64,000 bases of DNA, from positions 1 through 64,000 of the forward strand of contig NZ_JABSPU010000003.1 in the NCBI RefSeq assembly GCF_013214815.1, read 5' to 3'. The notes under the pieces were generated by a model. It was not told where the DNA came from. It worked only from the letters and a program-made list of their open reading frames with translations, and did not search any database. Source of the DNA: Gilvibacter sp. (lineage in GTDB: Bacteria; Bacteroidota; Bacteroidia; Flavobacteriales; Flavobacteriaceae). The position numbers and the translations under genes are program-made. Below, one piece after another: positions 28,370 to 37,874 of the stretch (its first letter is position 1; each line of letters begins with the position of its first letter).

Positions 28370-29000
28370 CCCAAAGACGCAAGGCTTGCACCACGGCTAT
28401 ACCAATTAAGGCAATGCCGATCAGGGTATGCAAACAAACTTTACTGCGTTTTTTGGTCTCTTTCGAGGCTAAGCGTTTGCCCGTAGATCCGTAGATCATC
28501 AAGATTCCAACCTTGCCCAGAAAAACTCCGAAGAAAAAGAAAAGCAGAGAACTCAAATCAAGCATTGCAGACAGCTCCACATAATTGCTATTGACCAAAG
28601 CTACTGCTACTAACCAAAATAACAACACAGGTGGGTTGATAGCGGCCAAAAGGTAACCTTGAAGCAGTCTTGTACTCATACTTCCAGATTCATTGGACTT
28701 CTTTTTGCGTTTGGGAAGTTGTTGTTTAAATAAAAACAGGGTCCCAACAATCAAAAAAACACCAACAAATAAGACTTTGATCCAAGGATTCATCTTTAAG
28801 AAGTCAGCGACGAACATGCTATAACTCAAAGCAAGGAAAGCCAAAGAGATCTCGCCTAAACCAGCGCCATAGGCAATTTGCTGGCCTTGTCGTTGACGAC
28901 CTTTGGCTGCTGCGCTGATCACAGCAATATTGGACGCTCCAGGAAAGGCGCCGCCTATTCCAGCCAATAAAACTCCGATGACGAGATATAGTATAAACAT
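28362..29000 (-). CDS. LysE-family transporter
   Basis: Inner-membrane protein of 212 residues with about six hydrophobic segments and the LysE/RhtB start GIGGAFPGASNIAVISAAAKG, a variant of the usual PGP motif (here FPGAS). The next helices include FLKMNPWIKVLFVGVFLIVG. Members export amino acids; the substrate is not readable. It stands apart from its neighbours. Confidence 0.75.
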   Translation of the reverse strand: MFILYLVIGVLLAGIGGAFPGASNIAVISAAAKGRQRQGQQIAYGAGLGEISLAFLALSYSMFVADFLKMNPWIKVLFVGVFLIVGTLFLFKQQLPKRKKKSNESGSMSTRLLQGYLLAAINPPVLLFWLVAVALVNSNYVELSAMLDLSSLLFFFFGVFLGKVGILMIYGSTGKRLASKETKKRSKVCLHTLIGIALIGIAVVQALRLWVI

Positions 29001-29048
29001 GCCCTTTTAGTGGTGCATGAAAACAAGACCTTACATCTAAAGATGAGT

Positions 29049-29741
29049 TTAACGCAATTCTTCGCTGCCTCTAAGGCCAAATAAATGTCTGAGATAATAT
29101 ACTCCAGCGTAGAGTAGTGGCGTGTCTAAAAGCGCTACTAAGATCTTAAAAAGGAAGCCGCTAATGAGTAAACTGGTAAAGATCTCCCAAGGCAGTTTGC
29201 CAAAACTACAGAGCAGTAGAAGCACCGTAAAGGTGTCTACAAACTGAGAAGTGAAGGTAGAGAAGTTGTTTCTCAGCCATAGGTGTTTGCCTTTGGTAAT
29301 TCGCTTCCACCAGTGAAAGATCTGAATGTCTATATATTGTGCAAGTAGATATGCCATCATGGAAGCAAAAACAGCAACTGCAGTGGCTCCAAAGACTAAT
29401 GTGAAGATCTCATTGTCTAATGGACTTGTTGGGATGGCATTAAAATGATCGGCAGTCCAGACAATTGCTAAGGAGAAAAAAGAAGCAAAGATTCCAGTGG
29501 TTACCATTTGATTCGCCTTCTTCTTCCCATAGACCTCGCTTACAATATCTGTGATCAAAAATGTAATGGGGTAGGGCAAAATACCCACGGAGATCTCAAA
29601 GGTGTAAATCCCCAAAAAATCAATCGATACAAATTTTTGAAAGATCAGGTTAGAAACCACCAAAGAGGTGATGAACAAGGCGGCGAGAATCAGATAGATA
29701 CGATCGGCCAAGGGGCCGTTTTTTGGTATGGAATCACTCAC
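29049..29741 (-). CDS. Queuosine precursor transporter (YhhQ/DUF165 family)
   Basis: Inner-membrane protein of 230 residues with about six segments. Family motifs: ALFITSLVVSNLIFQKF, PYPITFLITDIVSEVYGKK (split in two here for length), FVFGA-like TLVFGATAVAV, and FVDTFTVLLLL. Members import 7-cyano- or 7-aminomethyl-deazaguanine for tRNA queuosine. It diverges from folK, 76 bp away. Confidence 0.88.
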   Translation of the reverse strand: MSDSIPKNGPLADRIYLILAALFITSLVVSNLIFQKFVSIDFLGIYTFEISVGILPYPITFLITDIVSEVYGKKKANQMVTTGIFASFFSLAIVWTADHFNAIPTSPLDNEIFTLVFGATAVAVFASMMAYLLAQYIDIQIFHWWKRITKGKHLWLRNNFSTFTSQFVDTFTVLLLLCSFGKLPWEIFTSLLISGFLFKILVALLDTPLLYAGVYYLRHLFGLRGSEELR

Positions 29742-29817
29742 TTAGCTAAGTTACGATTTTAATAAACACTGTTATTATCTTTTGCGGACTTTGCTTATTT
29801 TCGTTCTTACCTAATCA

Positions 29818-30954
29818 CTGACCCTCATCAAAGATAAACGCACCATATACCTCGCGCTCGGGAGCAATCAAGGCAACCGATTTGAACAACTGCAAGCGGC
29901 GGTGAATGCCCTTTTTGAGACTCTTGGTGATGTTAGAAAGATCTCTGCCGTATACAGCAGTCCAGCTATGGGCTTTGAAGGTCCTGAGTTTTTAAATTGT
30001 ATTGTGAAAATGGAGTCTGATCTGTCTAACTCCAAACTCATCAAAGAGGTGCTGCGTATCGAAAAACACCTGGGGAGGATTCGTGGCGAGTCTGCGGGCT
30101 ACAGTTCACGAACCATAGACATAGATGTCATTGCTATTGATGATGCAGAGGTAGATTCTAAGAGCCTAACGGTGCCGCATCCAGCTATGCAAGACCGACT
30201 TTTTGTTTTGCAGCCCATGCACGATTTGGCTCCCGATTGGAAACATCCTAAACTGAGAAAAACCGTTACAGAATTGTTGGAGGCATGCAGTGATGAATCC
30301 AGTCTGGCTAAACAGTCCAAATGGCTCCGGAATCCAAAGAAAAACCTCCAATTGGATCAGTTTAAATACTTGGCCATTGAAGGGAATATCGGCGCTGGAA
30401 AAACCAGTCTGGCCACTTTGATCTCGCACGACTTTAATGCCAAGTTGGTCTTGGAACGATTTAAGGACAATCCTTTTTTGCCCAAGTTTTACAAGGATCA
30501 AACGCGCTATGCCTTTCCGTTGGAAATGTCCTTTTTGGCAGATCGGTATCAGCAGTTGTTGGATGATATTTCCCAATACGACCTCTTCAAGGAGTTCATT
30601 GTAGCGGATTACGATCTGTACAAATCACTCATCTTTGCCAAGGTTACCTTGCAGGACGAGGAATACGCCTTGTACAAAAAGCTCTTCCATTTGATGTATA
30701 AGGAGATTGCGCGTCCGGATTTATACATCTATCTCTATCAAACTACGGAAAGCCTTTTGGCTAACATCAAAAAGCGCGGCCGTTCTTACGAGTCTGACAT
30801 TCAACCGGAATATTTGGAACAGCTCAATCAGGGGTATCAAGAGTACATAAAATCCTTCCCAGAAGGAGGAGTAAAGGTCATTGATGTCTCTGGATTGGAT
30901 TTTGTGGCTAACAGAGCAGACTATTTAAAAGTGCTGCGAGCCATTGTTTCTTAA
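29818..30954 (+). CDS. folK: Fused HPPK (FolK) and deoxynucleoside kinase, non-AUG start
   Basis: A two-domain protein. The N-terminal half is 2-amino-4-hydroxy-6-hydroxymethyldihydropteridine diphosphokinase: TIYLALGSNQGNRFEQL, then VYSSPAMGFEGPEFLNCIV and RTIDIDVIAID, for folate synthesis. The C-terminal half is a deoxynucleoside kinase: FKYLAIEGNIGAGKTSLA (P-loop), VLERFKDNPF and KKRGRSYE. This fusion is known in Bacteroidota. The conserved LGSN strand is in frame upstream of the first GTG (29902), and between the upstream stop (TAA, 29812) and LGSN there is no ATG, GTG or TTG. The best start is CTG at 29818 (MTLIKDKRTIYL); ATC at 29827 is another option. Confidence 0.85.
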   Translation: MTLIKDKRTIYLALGSNQGNRFEQLQAAVNALFETLGDVRKISAVYSSPAMGFEGPEFLNCIVKMESDLSNSKLIKEVLRIEKHLGRIRGESAGYSSRTIDIDVIAIDDAEVDSKSLTVPHPAMQDRLFVLQPMHDLAPDWKHPKLRKTVTELLEACSDESSLAKQSKWLRNPKKNLQLDQFKYLAIEGNIGAGKTSLATLISHDFNAKLVLERFKDNPFLPKFYKDQTRYAFPLEMSFLADRYQQLLDDISQYDLFKEFIVADYDLYKSLIFAKVTLQDEEYALYKKLFHLMYKEIARPDLYIYLYQTTESLLANIKKRGRSYESDIQPEYLEQLNQGYQEYIKSFPEGGVKVIDVSGLDFVANRADYLKVLRAIVS

Positions 30955-31493
30955 ACCTTTAGCAATAATTTCTGAAACAGATCCCAAAGAACCACTCCGG
31001 TACTCACAGAAATATTTAGCGAGTGTTTGGTGCCGATCTGCGGAATTTCTATCACGCCTGCACAGCGGTCAATAACTTTTTGCTGAACGCCTTTTACTTC
31101 ATTGCCAAAAACAATTGCCATGGGAGTTTTTTCTGGAGCAAAGTCGTTGAGCATCGTAGCATTTTCTGTTTGCTCTATGGCGTAACTGTTAATGTCCTCT
31201 TGACTCAATTGCTCAATGAGCTCTGCGCAGTTTTCGCGGTATTCCCAGTCTACGCTGTCTGTGGCTCCTAAGGCTGTTTTTTGAATGTCTTTATGCGGAG
31301 GTGTCGCAGTGATCCCGCAGAGGTAGATCTTTTCAATCCTAAAGGCGTCCGAAGTTCTAAAAACACTTCCCACATTATTCAAACTGCGGATGTCATCCAA
31401 AACTACAATTATTGGAGTTTTGTTTGCCGCTTTGAAGTCTGCTACGTTCAATCGGTCCAGTTGGCTATTGCGCAATTTTCTAAAGTCGCTCAT
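30951..31493 (-). CDS. TrmH/SpoU-family RNA 2'-O-methyltransferase
   Basis: SPOUT methyltransferase of 180 residues. The three SpoU motifs are present: IVVLDDIRSLNNVGSVFRTS, MAIVFGNEVKGVQQ and IEIPQIGTKHSLNISVSTGV. The substrate RNA site (tRNA or rRNA) cannot be told from sequence, and the short length shows it has no added RNA-binding domain. It ends against folK-dNK with a 4-bp overlap. Confidence 0.9.
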   Translation of the reverse strand: MSDFRKLRNSQLDRLNVADFKAANKTPIIVVLDDIRSLNNVGSVFRTSDAFRIEKIYLCGITATPPHKDIQKTALGATDSVDWEYRENCAELIEQLSQEDINSYAIEQTENATMLNDFAPEKTPMAIVFGNEVKGVQQKVIDRCAGVIEIPQIGTKHSLNISVSTGVVLWDLFQKLLLKV

Positions 31494-31596
31494 GTGCTTG
31501 CAAAGGTAGGAGATTGTTAATAAAAGGGAATAACTCTAGAGGGTTGATCTTCTCTAAAAATTCGAGTTTTTCTACTTTAGCTTTTCAACCCTGTTT

Positions 31597-34212
31597 ATGG
31601 CCACAAAAGTCACTCCTTTAATGAAGCAATACAATGCCATCAAGGCCAAACACCCTGATGCGCTTTTGCTTTTTCGTGTGGGCGATTTTTATGAAACCTT
31701 TGGAGAAGACGCCGTGCGTGCAGCCAAGATTTTGAACATCACCTTAACGGCCAGAAATAATGGGGGAGACAAAACAGAATTGGCCGGGTTTCCGCATCAC
31801 GCTTTAAATACCTATTTACCAAAATTGGTGACAGCAGGATGCCGCGTGGCGATCTGTGATCAGCTTGAGGACCCAAAGCAGACCAAGACCATTGTCAAAC
31901 GCGGAGTGACCGAATTAGTAACTCCCGGAGTTGCCATAAATGACGATATTCTTCAGGCCAAAAAGAACAACTTTTTGGCAGCGATCTATCCTTCAAAAAA
32001 GGAATTGGGTGTTGCCTTTCTGGACATCTCCACAGGCGAATTCTTAGTGGCTGAGGGCAGTTTGATCTACATTCAAAAACTACTGCAAAATTTCAGCCCG
32101 GCTGAGGTACTTTTCTCCAAGCAAAAGCGAACTTGGTTTAAAGAGCATTTTTCTGCTGCCTTGAATGTTTTCTATTTAGAAGATTGGGTATTCCAGCCTG
32201 AATACGCCAAAGAGAAGCTAACTCAACATTTTGGGACGCTCAATTTAAAAGGATTTGGTGTGGAGCAGTTAACCCAGGCGCAGATTGCTGCTGGAGCCAT
32301 TATGCACTATTTGCAAGAGACTCAGCATTCGCGTTTGGATCACATTACCAATATTGCTAGAATCGCTGCGGACAAATACCTGTGGATGGACCAATTCACC
32401 ATTCGCAATTTAGAACTGTATCACCGTTCCAGTCCTGAGGCCGTGACCTTGTTGGATATTTTGGATCATACGCAATCACCCATGGGTGGGCGTTTGATGC
32501 AACGTTGGTTGGCCTTGCCTTTAAAAGATTTGGATGCGATCAACCGCAGGCATGATCAAGTGGCACACTGGGTGGCTAATCCAGAGGCCTTGGAACGTCT
32601 TAGGGGACAATTGGGATACATTCGTGATTTGGAGCGCTTAGCATCTAAAGTTGCCACAGGGAAAGTGAATCCACGCGAAGTGGTGCAGCTCAAGAATTCC
32701 TTGGAAGGATTGATTCCGCTCATCCAAGGCGTTGAAGCAGATTCAGGAACGATATTCAAGGACCTATTAGCCAAGTTAGATCCCTGTGATTCTCTCAGAG
32801 AACAGATCAAAGAAACCTTAGATGAAGAGGCGCCGATATTGTTGTCCAAAGGAAAGGTAATTGCTGCCGGATTCAATGCAGAACTGGATGAGCTCAGAGA
32901 GATCGCTGGAGGTGGAATTGCCTATTTGGATAAGATGGTTGAGCGTGAAGCCGAGCAAACCGGTATCACTTCCTTGAAGATCGCCTCTAACAATGTATTT
33001 GGATACTATATAGAAGTTAGAAACACGCATAAGGACAAGGTGCCGGAGCACTGGATCAGAAAGCAAACCTTAGTGAATTCTGAGCGCTATATTACTGAAG
33101 AACTCAAAGAATACGAGCAAAAGATCCAAGGTGCTGAGGCGCAGATAGCCGTGCTGGAATCGCAATTGTATCAGGAACTGTTGCAAGCCATTCTTCCTTT
33201 TATTGGAAAACTTCAGGCAAACGCGCAAGCGGTTGCGGCTGTTGATTGTTTGTGCAGTTTTGCGCACTTGGCCATCACTGCCAAATACAACCGCCCGCAA
33301 ATGAACGATGGCTTTGAGATCAACATCAAAGACGGGCGCCATCCGGTCATTGAAAAACAATTGCCGCCAGATACTCCGTATGTGGCCAACGATGTCTTTT
33401 TGGATCGGGAGCAACAGCAACTCATCATGATTACTGGACCCAATATGAGTGGTAAGTCTGCTATTTTACGTCAGACTGCGCTTATCTCGCTATTGGCGCA
33501 AATGGGGAGTTTTGTTCCTGCAGCAAGCGCAGACCTCGGTGTAGTGGATAAGATCTTTACCCGGGTTGGGGCGAGCGATAATATTTCCATGGGGGAATCT
33601 ACCTTTATGGTTGAAATGAACGAGACGGCGAGTATTTTGAATAATATCTCTGAGCGTTCCTTAGTGCTGTTGGATGAAATTGGTCGCGGTACCAGTACCT
33701 ACGACGGAATCTCCATAGCTTGGGCCATTAGTGAGTATTTGCACGAGCATCCAGCGCGTCCTAAAACCTTGTTCGCCACTCATTATCATGAACTCAATGA
33801 AATGACCGAGCGCTTTGAGCGCATTAAGAACTACAATGTCTCGGTGAAGGAAACCTCAGACAATGTATTGTTCTTGCGCAAGTTGGTTCCCGGAGGTTCA
33901 CACCACAGTTTTGGTATACATGTCGCTAAGATGGCGGGAATGCCAGATACGGTGATCCGCAGATCTAACAAAATTCTTAAGCGCTTGGAAAACTCGCATT
34001 CCTCTGAGCAGCTGAACGATAAGATGAGTCAAGTAGCAGAAGAGGAGCTGCAGCTCAGTTTTATTCGTTTGGACGATCCTTTGTTGGAGGAAATTCGCGA
34101 TGAGATTTTAGAGTTGGATATAGATACATTGACTCCAGTAGAGGCATTGATGAAACTCAACGAGATCAAACGCCTATTGAGCCGCAACCGCGCAGAACGT
34201 CTCAAGAAATAG
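31597..34212 (+). CDS. mutS: DNA mismatch repair protein MutS
   Basis: Mismatch recognition ATPase of 871 residues. The mismatch-reading Phe-x-Glu is in VGDFYETFGEDA (about residues 28-39). The lever and clamp region spans 260-560. The ATPase has Walker A MITGPNMSGKSAILRQT, VGASDNISMGESTFMVEM, Walker B LLDEIGRGTSTYDG and the His switch TLFATHYHEL. Full length, single gene. The two tRNA genes lie 93 bp downstream. Confidence 0.97.
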   Translation: MATKVTPLMKQYNAIKAKHPDALLLFRVGDFYETFGEDAVRAAKILNITLTARNNGGDKTELAGFPHHALNTYLPKLVTAGCRVAICDQLEDPKQTKTIVKRGVTELVTPGVAINDDILQAKKNNFLAAIYPSKKELGVAFLDISTGEFLVAEGSLIYIQKLLQNFSPAEVLFSKQKRTWFKEHFSAALNVFYLEDWVFQPEYAKEKLTQHFGTLNLKGFGVEQLTQAQIAAGAIMHYLQETQHSRLDHITNIARIAADKYLWMDQFTIRNLELYHRSSPEAVTLLDILDHTQSPMGGRLMQRWLALPLKDLDAINRRHDQVAHWVANPEALERLRGQLGYIRDLERLASKVATGKVNPREVVQLKNSLEGLIPLIQGVEADSGTIFKDLLAKLDPCDSLREQIKETLDEEAPILLSKGKVIAAGFNAELDELREIAGGGIAYLDKMVEREAEQTGITSLKIASNNVFGYYIEVRNTHKDKVPEHWIRKQTLVNSERYITEELKEYEQKIQGAEAQIAVLESQLYQELLQAILPFIGKLQANAQAVAAVDCLCSFAHLAITAKYNRPQMNDGFEINIKDGRHPVIEKQLPPDTPYVANDVFLDREQQQLIMITGPNMSGKSAILRQTALISLLAQMGSFVPAASADLGVVDKIFTRVGASDNISMGESTFMVEMNETASILNNISERSLVLLDEIGRGTSTYDGISIAWAISEYLHEHPARPKTLFATHYHELNEMTERFERIKNYNVSVKETSDNVLFLRKLVPGGSHHSFGIHVAKMAGMPDTVIRRSNKILKRLENSHSSEQLNDKMSQVAEEELQLSFIRLDDPLLEEIRDEILELDIDTLTPVEALMKLNEIKRLLSRNRAERLKK

Positions 34213-34258
34213 CTCGAATTTCTTTTAAAAAAATACTTTAGTATTCTCATAAAAGTTT

Positions 34259-34266
34259 TAAATTTG
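34259..34266 (+). promoter_or_regulatory. Probable -7 box for the tRNA pair
   Basis: TAAATTTG fits TAnnTTTG and lies 38 bp before the tRNA-Gly 5' end. No TTG -33 is clear; a small AATAC/GTATT hairpin lies just upstream, after mutS. Confidence 0.4.
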
Positions 34267-34304
34267 CCTCCGCTCTTACAACAAAGAGCACGTTCTTTAA
34301 ACAC

Positions 34305-34377
34305 GCGAAAATAGCTCAGTTGGTAGAGCGCCACCTTGCCAAGGTGGAGGTCGCGGGTTCGAATCCCGTTTTTCGCT
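34305..34377 (+). tRNA. tRNA-Gly (anticodon GCC)
   Basis: Full cloverleaf without an encoded CCA: acceptor GCGAAAA / TTTTCGC, anticodon stem CCACC / GGTGG around TTGCCAA (anticodon 34338-34340), and a T arm with GGTTCGAATCC. Discriminator base T at 34377. The transcript continues to a tRNA-Leu 31 bp later. Confidence 0.97.
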
Positions 34378-34408
34378 CTAATGATATTATTGTCATTAAG
34401 TCCAAGTT

Positions 34409-34494
34409 GCAGAAGTGGTGGAATTGGTAGACACGTTGGACTTAAAATCCAATGGGCAGTAATGCCCGTGCGGGTTCAAGTCCCGCCTTCTGTA
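34409..34494 (+). tRNA. tRNA-Leu (anticodon TAA)
   Basis: Class II tRNA of 86 bases with a long variable arm (GGGCAGTAATGCCC). Acceptor GCAGAAG / CTTCTGT, anticodon stem TTGGA / TCCAA around CTTAAAA (anticodon 34443-34445), T loop GGTTCAAGTCC, discriminator A. Reads UUA/UUG codons. No encoded CCA. Confidence 0.97.
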
Positions 34495-34504
34495 CTAATA
34501 AGCG

Positions 34505-34536
34505 AAAACCCCGACTCGAATGAGTCGGGGTTTTTT
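34505..34536 (+). terminator. Terminator after the tRNA pair
   Basis: Perfect 9-bp stem CCCCGACTC / GAGTCGGGG (34509-34517 and 34522-34530), loop GAAT, followed by six T. Confidence 0.95.
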
Positions 34537-34582
34537 GTTTTCAAAGCGCGTGAAGTTTACTTCTAAGCGCGAATGAAAAACA

Positions 34583-34616
34583 AAAAACCCCCTGTGCTTT
34601 TGCACAGGGGTTTCAT
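34583..34616. terminator. Second terminator-like hairpin
   Basis: Perfect 9-bp stem CCCCTGTGC / GCACAGGGG with loop TTTT at 34589-34610; A-rich before and TTTCATTT after. The A run before it makes it look like a terminator for minus-strand transcription as well, though no gene reads into it from the right. Confidence 0.6.
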
Positions 34617-34701
34617 TTACATCTCGACTGGGCGGGACTCACGCGAACAAGCCTCCTAAGCCGCAGGCTTTGGAGGCCGAAGAGTGAGCGTAAGTCCCTC
34701 T
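34611..34701. repeat. REP-like palindrome, copy 1
   Basis: A head sequence (34611-34643) recurs at 34792-34824 with 2 mismatches. It is followed by nested inverted repeats: GGGACTCACGC (34634-34644) against GCGTAAGTCCC (34688-34698), and GCCTCCTAAGCC (34651-34662) against GGCTTTGGAGGC (34666-34677), each with one mismatch. No credible ORF. Confidence 0.6.
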
Positions 34702-34791
34702 AGTTGGAAAATGGTCTTTAAACTGTCTACCCGCCAGCTGGCCCCTTCGCTAAAAGTGTCCACTGGACATTTTTTTAACGCTCGGTCCGGT

Positions 34792-34878
34792 TTTCATTTA
34801 CATCTCGACTTGGCGGTACTCACGAGCGTCTCGACCTCCGAAGCTGAAGCGGAGGAGGTAGCGAGTAATTCCCGCTTC
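34792..34878. repeat. REP-like palindrome, copy 2
   Basis: Shares the 33-bp head with copy 1 and has its own inner inverted repeat (ACCTCC ... GGAGGT, 34834-34859) and an imperfect outer pair (GGTACTC / GAGTAATTCC). Between the copies lie two small exact palindromes, GCCAGCTGGC (near 34734) and TGTCCA-C-TGGACA (near 34757-34769). Confidence 0.55.
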
Positions 34879-34879
34879 T

Positions 34880-35393
34880 GAAATCACGATGACCCCTCAC
34901 CCCGCGCCAGCGATTATTCCTTCTTTAATATTTTAAGTATAGGTAGTCATGAATGCTTCGCATTTAAGCGCTTGTTTGAGCTCTTTGCGGAGCAAAAGCG
35001 AGTAGCGAAAGCGCGGTGCCGTCGGCAGGCGCCCAAATCGGCATCTCAACAAACGCCTACCCGACGTTCATTGCGAAGTTCCAATTTTCAATTTGTAGTT
35101 AATAAATCTCCATGTTGTTGGATGTGGTTCTACTGTAATAAGTTTTTAGGATCAGCATAAAAATGTAAGTGTTTAGCTCAAAGAATAGCAGTCTGAATTT
35201 GCTTATGTCTTATTGTAAATAGGACCAGAAGGTTGATTTAACTTTCAATATGTTAAAAAAATTAACATATATACAGTAAGAAAAGACCTATAGTGATAAA
35301 ATTTGAAGATTTTGCGTTAAAAATCCACTAATACCCACTGAATAAGGTGTATAAATGTTAAAAAAATTACGGAAAACCCGTTTTTTAAAATTT
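34880..35393. other. Non-coding stretch before the EPS cluster
   Basis: No supported gene. It starts with a more GC-rich part (about 34940-35075) with small palindromes such as TGCCGTCGGCA (35017-35027), then becomes very A+T-rich. TTACGG-AAAAC-CCGTTT at 35367-35383 is an imperfect 6-5-6 dyad related to ones at 57851 and 61646. Short ORFs here lack typical codon use and family features. Confidence 0.5.
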
Positions 35394-35481
35394 GTTCGTC
35401 GAGAGTAAAATGTCATTCGTCGATACTTAATTACTGTTAATCAAAATTTTTGACCGTTCGACGAGTTGGATTTTAAGTTTG
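35394..35481 (+). promoter_or_regulatory. EPS promoter 1 with three 21-bp-spaced half-sites
   Basis: Half-sites GTTCGTCGA (35394-35402), ATTCGTCGA (35415-35423) and GTTAATCAA (35436-35444) repeat at exactly 21 bp. The last ends 30 bp before the box TAAGTTTG (35474-35481), and TTG at 35450-35452 can serve as -33 with 21 bp spacing. The ugd start codon is 29 bp after the box. The same layout recurs at 39545 and 42822. Confidence 0.75.
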
Positions 35482-35509
35482 CTTCATCAAAACCCAAATA
35501 CACTAAGAA

Positions 35510-36871
35510 ATGAAAATAGCAATTGTAGGAAGTGGATACGTAGGACTAGTGACTGGAGCATGTTTTTCTGAGGTCGGAGCCGAGGTAGTTTGTATCGATG
35601 TAGACAAGCAGAAGATTGATAACCTCAAAAAAGGAATTATACCAATTTATGAACCGGGGCTAGATACACTCATTACCAGAAATTATGATAAAGGTCGCTT
35701 GGATTTTACTACGGATATCTCAAATGCAGTAAAAGAGGCGCAGATTATTTTTATTTCCGTTGGTACCCCGCCTGATGAAGACGGAAGTGCTGACTTAAAG
35801 CACGTGATTGCTGTGGCAAGAGATTGTGGTCGTCATATGGATGACTACAAACTGGTTGTTACGAAAAGTACTGTTCCTGTAGGAACTTCATTAAAGGTTA
35901 AAACAGCAATCAATGAAGAGCTTGCCAAGCGCAATGCAGAGATTCCATTTGACGTTGCTTCAAATCCAGAGTTCTTAAAAGAGGGAGCAGCGATAAACGA
36001 CTTTTTAAAGCCTGATCGTATTGTTCTTGGAACGGAGTCTGAAAGAGCTGAAAAACTTTTAGCCAAACTTTATAAGCCATTCACCCTCAACGGACATCCA
36101 GTTTTATTTATGGACATCGTTTCTGCGGAGATGACAAAATATGCTGCCAATTCAATGTTGGCAACCAAGATTAGTTTTATGAATGACATCGCGAATCTAT
36201 GTGAAATAGTTGGAGCCGATGTAAATAAAGTGAGACGCGGTATTGGATCGGACGGACGTATCGGGAATAAGTTTATCTATCCTGGTATCGGATACGGAGG
36301 ATCCTGTTTCCCTAAAGATGTCAAAGCATTGATCAAAACCGGAAAACAGCACAAATACGATCTAAAAGTTCTTGAAGCTGTGGAGGAAGTCAACGAAGCG
36401 CAGAAATCCGTGCTTTTCAACAAGATCAGTAACTTCTTTAATCAAAAGCTGGTTGGGAAAACTATTGCTATCTGGGGGCTTTCATTCAAACCACAAACCG
36501 ATGATATGCGTGAAGCTCCTTCTTTGGAGATCATCACTAAACTCTTGGAGGCGGGAGCTAAGGTTAAAGCCTATGACCCTGTAGCGAATGAAGAAGCTAA
36601 ACATCATTTTGGTGACAGTATTGCTTACTACGACAATCAGTATGAAGCATTGAACGGAGCAGATTGTCTGGCAGTTTTAACAGAATGGTCTGAGTTCAGA
36701 ATTCCTGATCATCAAGAGATTCAAACCCGCATTAATGCAAAAGTAGTTTTTGATGGACGTAATATTTATGACATCAATGACATGCACGATCGCGGATATC
36801 ACTATCAGTGTATTGGAGTGGATACGAGCAAGAATGCTCCAATTATTAAGTCAGAGCTGATTTCGGCTTAA
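35510..36871 (+). CDS. ugd: UDP-glucose 6-dehydrogenase
   Basis: Oxidises UDP-glucose to UDP-glucuronate with two NAD in the cytoplasm. The 453-residue protein opens with the Rossmann motif [25 protein letters not shown] and YGGSCFPKD, with the catalytic Cys, are intact, and the C-terminal UDP-binding domain has [17 protein letters not shown]. It is the first gene of the EPS cluster, directly behind the three-half-site promoter. The product feeds the next gene, UDP-glucuronate decarboxylase. Confidence 0.96.
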   Translation: MKIAIVGSGYVGLVTGACFSEVGAEVVCIDVDKQKIDNLKKGIIPIYEPGLDTLITRNYDKGRLDFTTDISNAVKEAQIIFISVGTPPDEDGSADLKHVIAVARDCGRHMDDYKLVVTKSTVPVGTSLKVKTAINEELAKRNAEIPFDVASNPEFLKEGAAINDFLKPDRIVLGTESERAEKLLAKLYKPFTLNGHPVLFMDIVSAEMTKYAANSMLATKISFMNDIANLCEIVGADVNKVRRGIGSDGRIGNKFIYPGIGYGGSCFPKDVKALIKTGKQHKYDLKVLEAVEEVNEAQKSVLFNKISNFFNQKLVGKTIAIWGLSFKPQTDDMREAPSLEIITKLLEAGAKVKAYDPVANEEAKHHFGDSIAYYDNQYEALNGADCLAVLTEWSEFRIPDHQEIQTRINAKVVFDGRNIYDINDMHDRGYHYQCIGVDTSKNAPIIKSELISA

Positions 36872-36894
36872 TCCAATTTTCAAAATACAATAGT

Positions 36895-37872
36895 ATGAAA
36901 GCAAAGAGAATTTTAGTCACGGGAGGTGCAGGATTCGTAGGTTCCCACCTTTGTGAGCGCTTGCTCGCCGATGGACATGAAGTTTACTGTTTAGATAATT
37001 ATTTTACAGGTAGAAAGGACAATGTGATGCACCTGTTAGGCAATCCTAGATTTGAGTTGATTCGCCACGATGTGACCACACCTTTCTTCATTGAAGCCGA
37101 TGAGATCTACAATTTGGCTTGTCCGGCTTCTCCTGTTCACTATCAATACAATCCGATCAAAACCCTAAAGACTTCTGTCATGGGAGCTATGAATATGCTG
37201 GGGTTAGCTAAACGTCTAAACGCCAAGATTCTTCAAGCCTCAACAAGTGAGGTCTATGGAGATCCAGAGGTACACCCTCAAGCAGAAGGTTATTGGGGGC
37301 ATGTTAACCCAATCGGAGAGCGTTCCTGTTATGATGTGGGTAAACGCGCTGCAGAAACCCTATTTAAAGATTATCACGTTCAAAACAATGTGAGAATTAA
37401 AATTGTGAGAATCTTTAATACTTACGGCCCTAAAATGAACCCAGAGGATGGGCGTGTGGTGTCTAATTTTATTGTCCAAGCACTGCGTGGTGATGACATC
37501 ACAGTTTTTGGAAAAGGAGACCAGACCAGAAGCTTTCAATTCGTTGACGACTTGGTAGAAGGTATGGTGAAAATGATGGATTCCGGGGAAGATTTTACAG
37601 GTCCCGTGAATATTGGAAACCCGCATGAATTCACAATCCTGCAATTGGCACAACGCATTGTCGAGCTTACGGGTTCTGATTCTAAAATAATCTTTAGAGC
37701 GCTTCCGTCTGATGATCCAATGCGCAGAAAGCCAGATATTTCTCTGGCAAAGCAGAAGCTAGACTGGACTCCACATGTGGCCCTAGATGATGGATTGCGC
37801 AAAACGATCGCCTATTTCAAAACTGTTCTTGAAGAGGAGCAGCCTGAATTATTCACCTTGGTAAAAGCATAA
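36895..37872 (+). CDS. uxs: UDP-glucuronate decarboxylase (UDP-xylose synthase)
   Basis: Extended SDR enzyme of 325 residues turning UDP-glucuronate into UDP-xylose. NAD motif [15 protein letters not shown], catalytic [10 protein letters not shown] and YDVGKRAAE (YxxxK), plus [15 protein letters not shown], typical of UXS. It follows ugd by 23 bp, giving a two-step route to UDP-xylose, so the polymer probably contains glucuronic acid or xylose (inference). Confidence 0.94.
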   Translation: MKAKRILVTGGAGFVGSHLCERLLADGHEVYCLDNYFTGRKDNVMHLLGNPRFELIRHDVTTPFFIEADEIYNLACPASPVHYQYNPIKTLKTSVMGAMNMLGLAKRLNAKILQASTSEVYGDPEVHPQAEGYWGHVNPIGERSCYDVGKRAAETLFKDYHVQNNVRIKIVRIFNTYGPKMNPEDGRVVSNFIVQALRGDDITVFGKGDQTRSFQFVDDLVEGMVKMMDSGEDFTGPVNIGNPHEFTILQLAQRIVELTGSDSKIIFRALPSDDPMRRKPDISLAKQKLDWTPHVALDDGLRKTIAYFKTVLEEEQPELFTLVKA

Positions 37873-37874
37873 TT

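Noticed and set aside
29902-30954. Start of the folK fusion at GTG 29902
   Set aside because: It would cut off the LGSN substrate-binding strand, which is in frame upstream.
34305-34700. Attachment site of an integrated element at the tRNA pair
   Set aside because: No integrase gene and no repeat of either tRNA 3' end was found in the window.
34684-35160. Two short frames of 62-65 codons between the tRNA genes and ugd
   Set aside because: They run through palindromes and have no signal, domain or start context.
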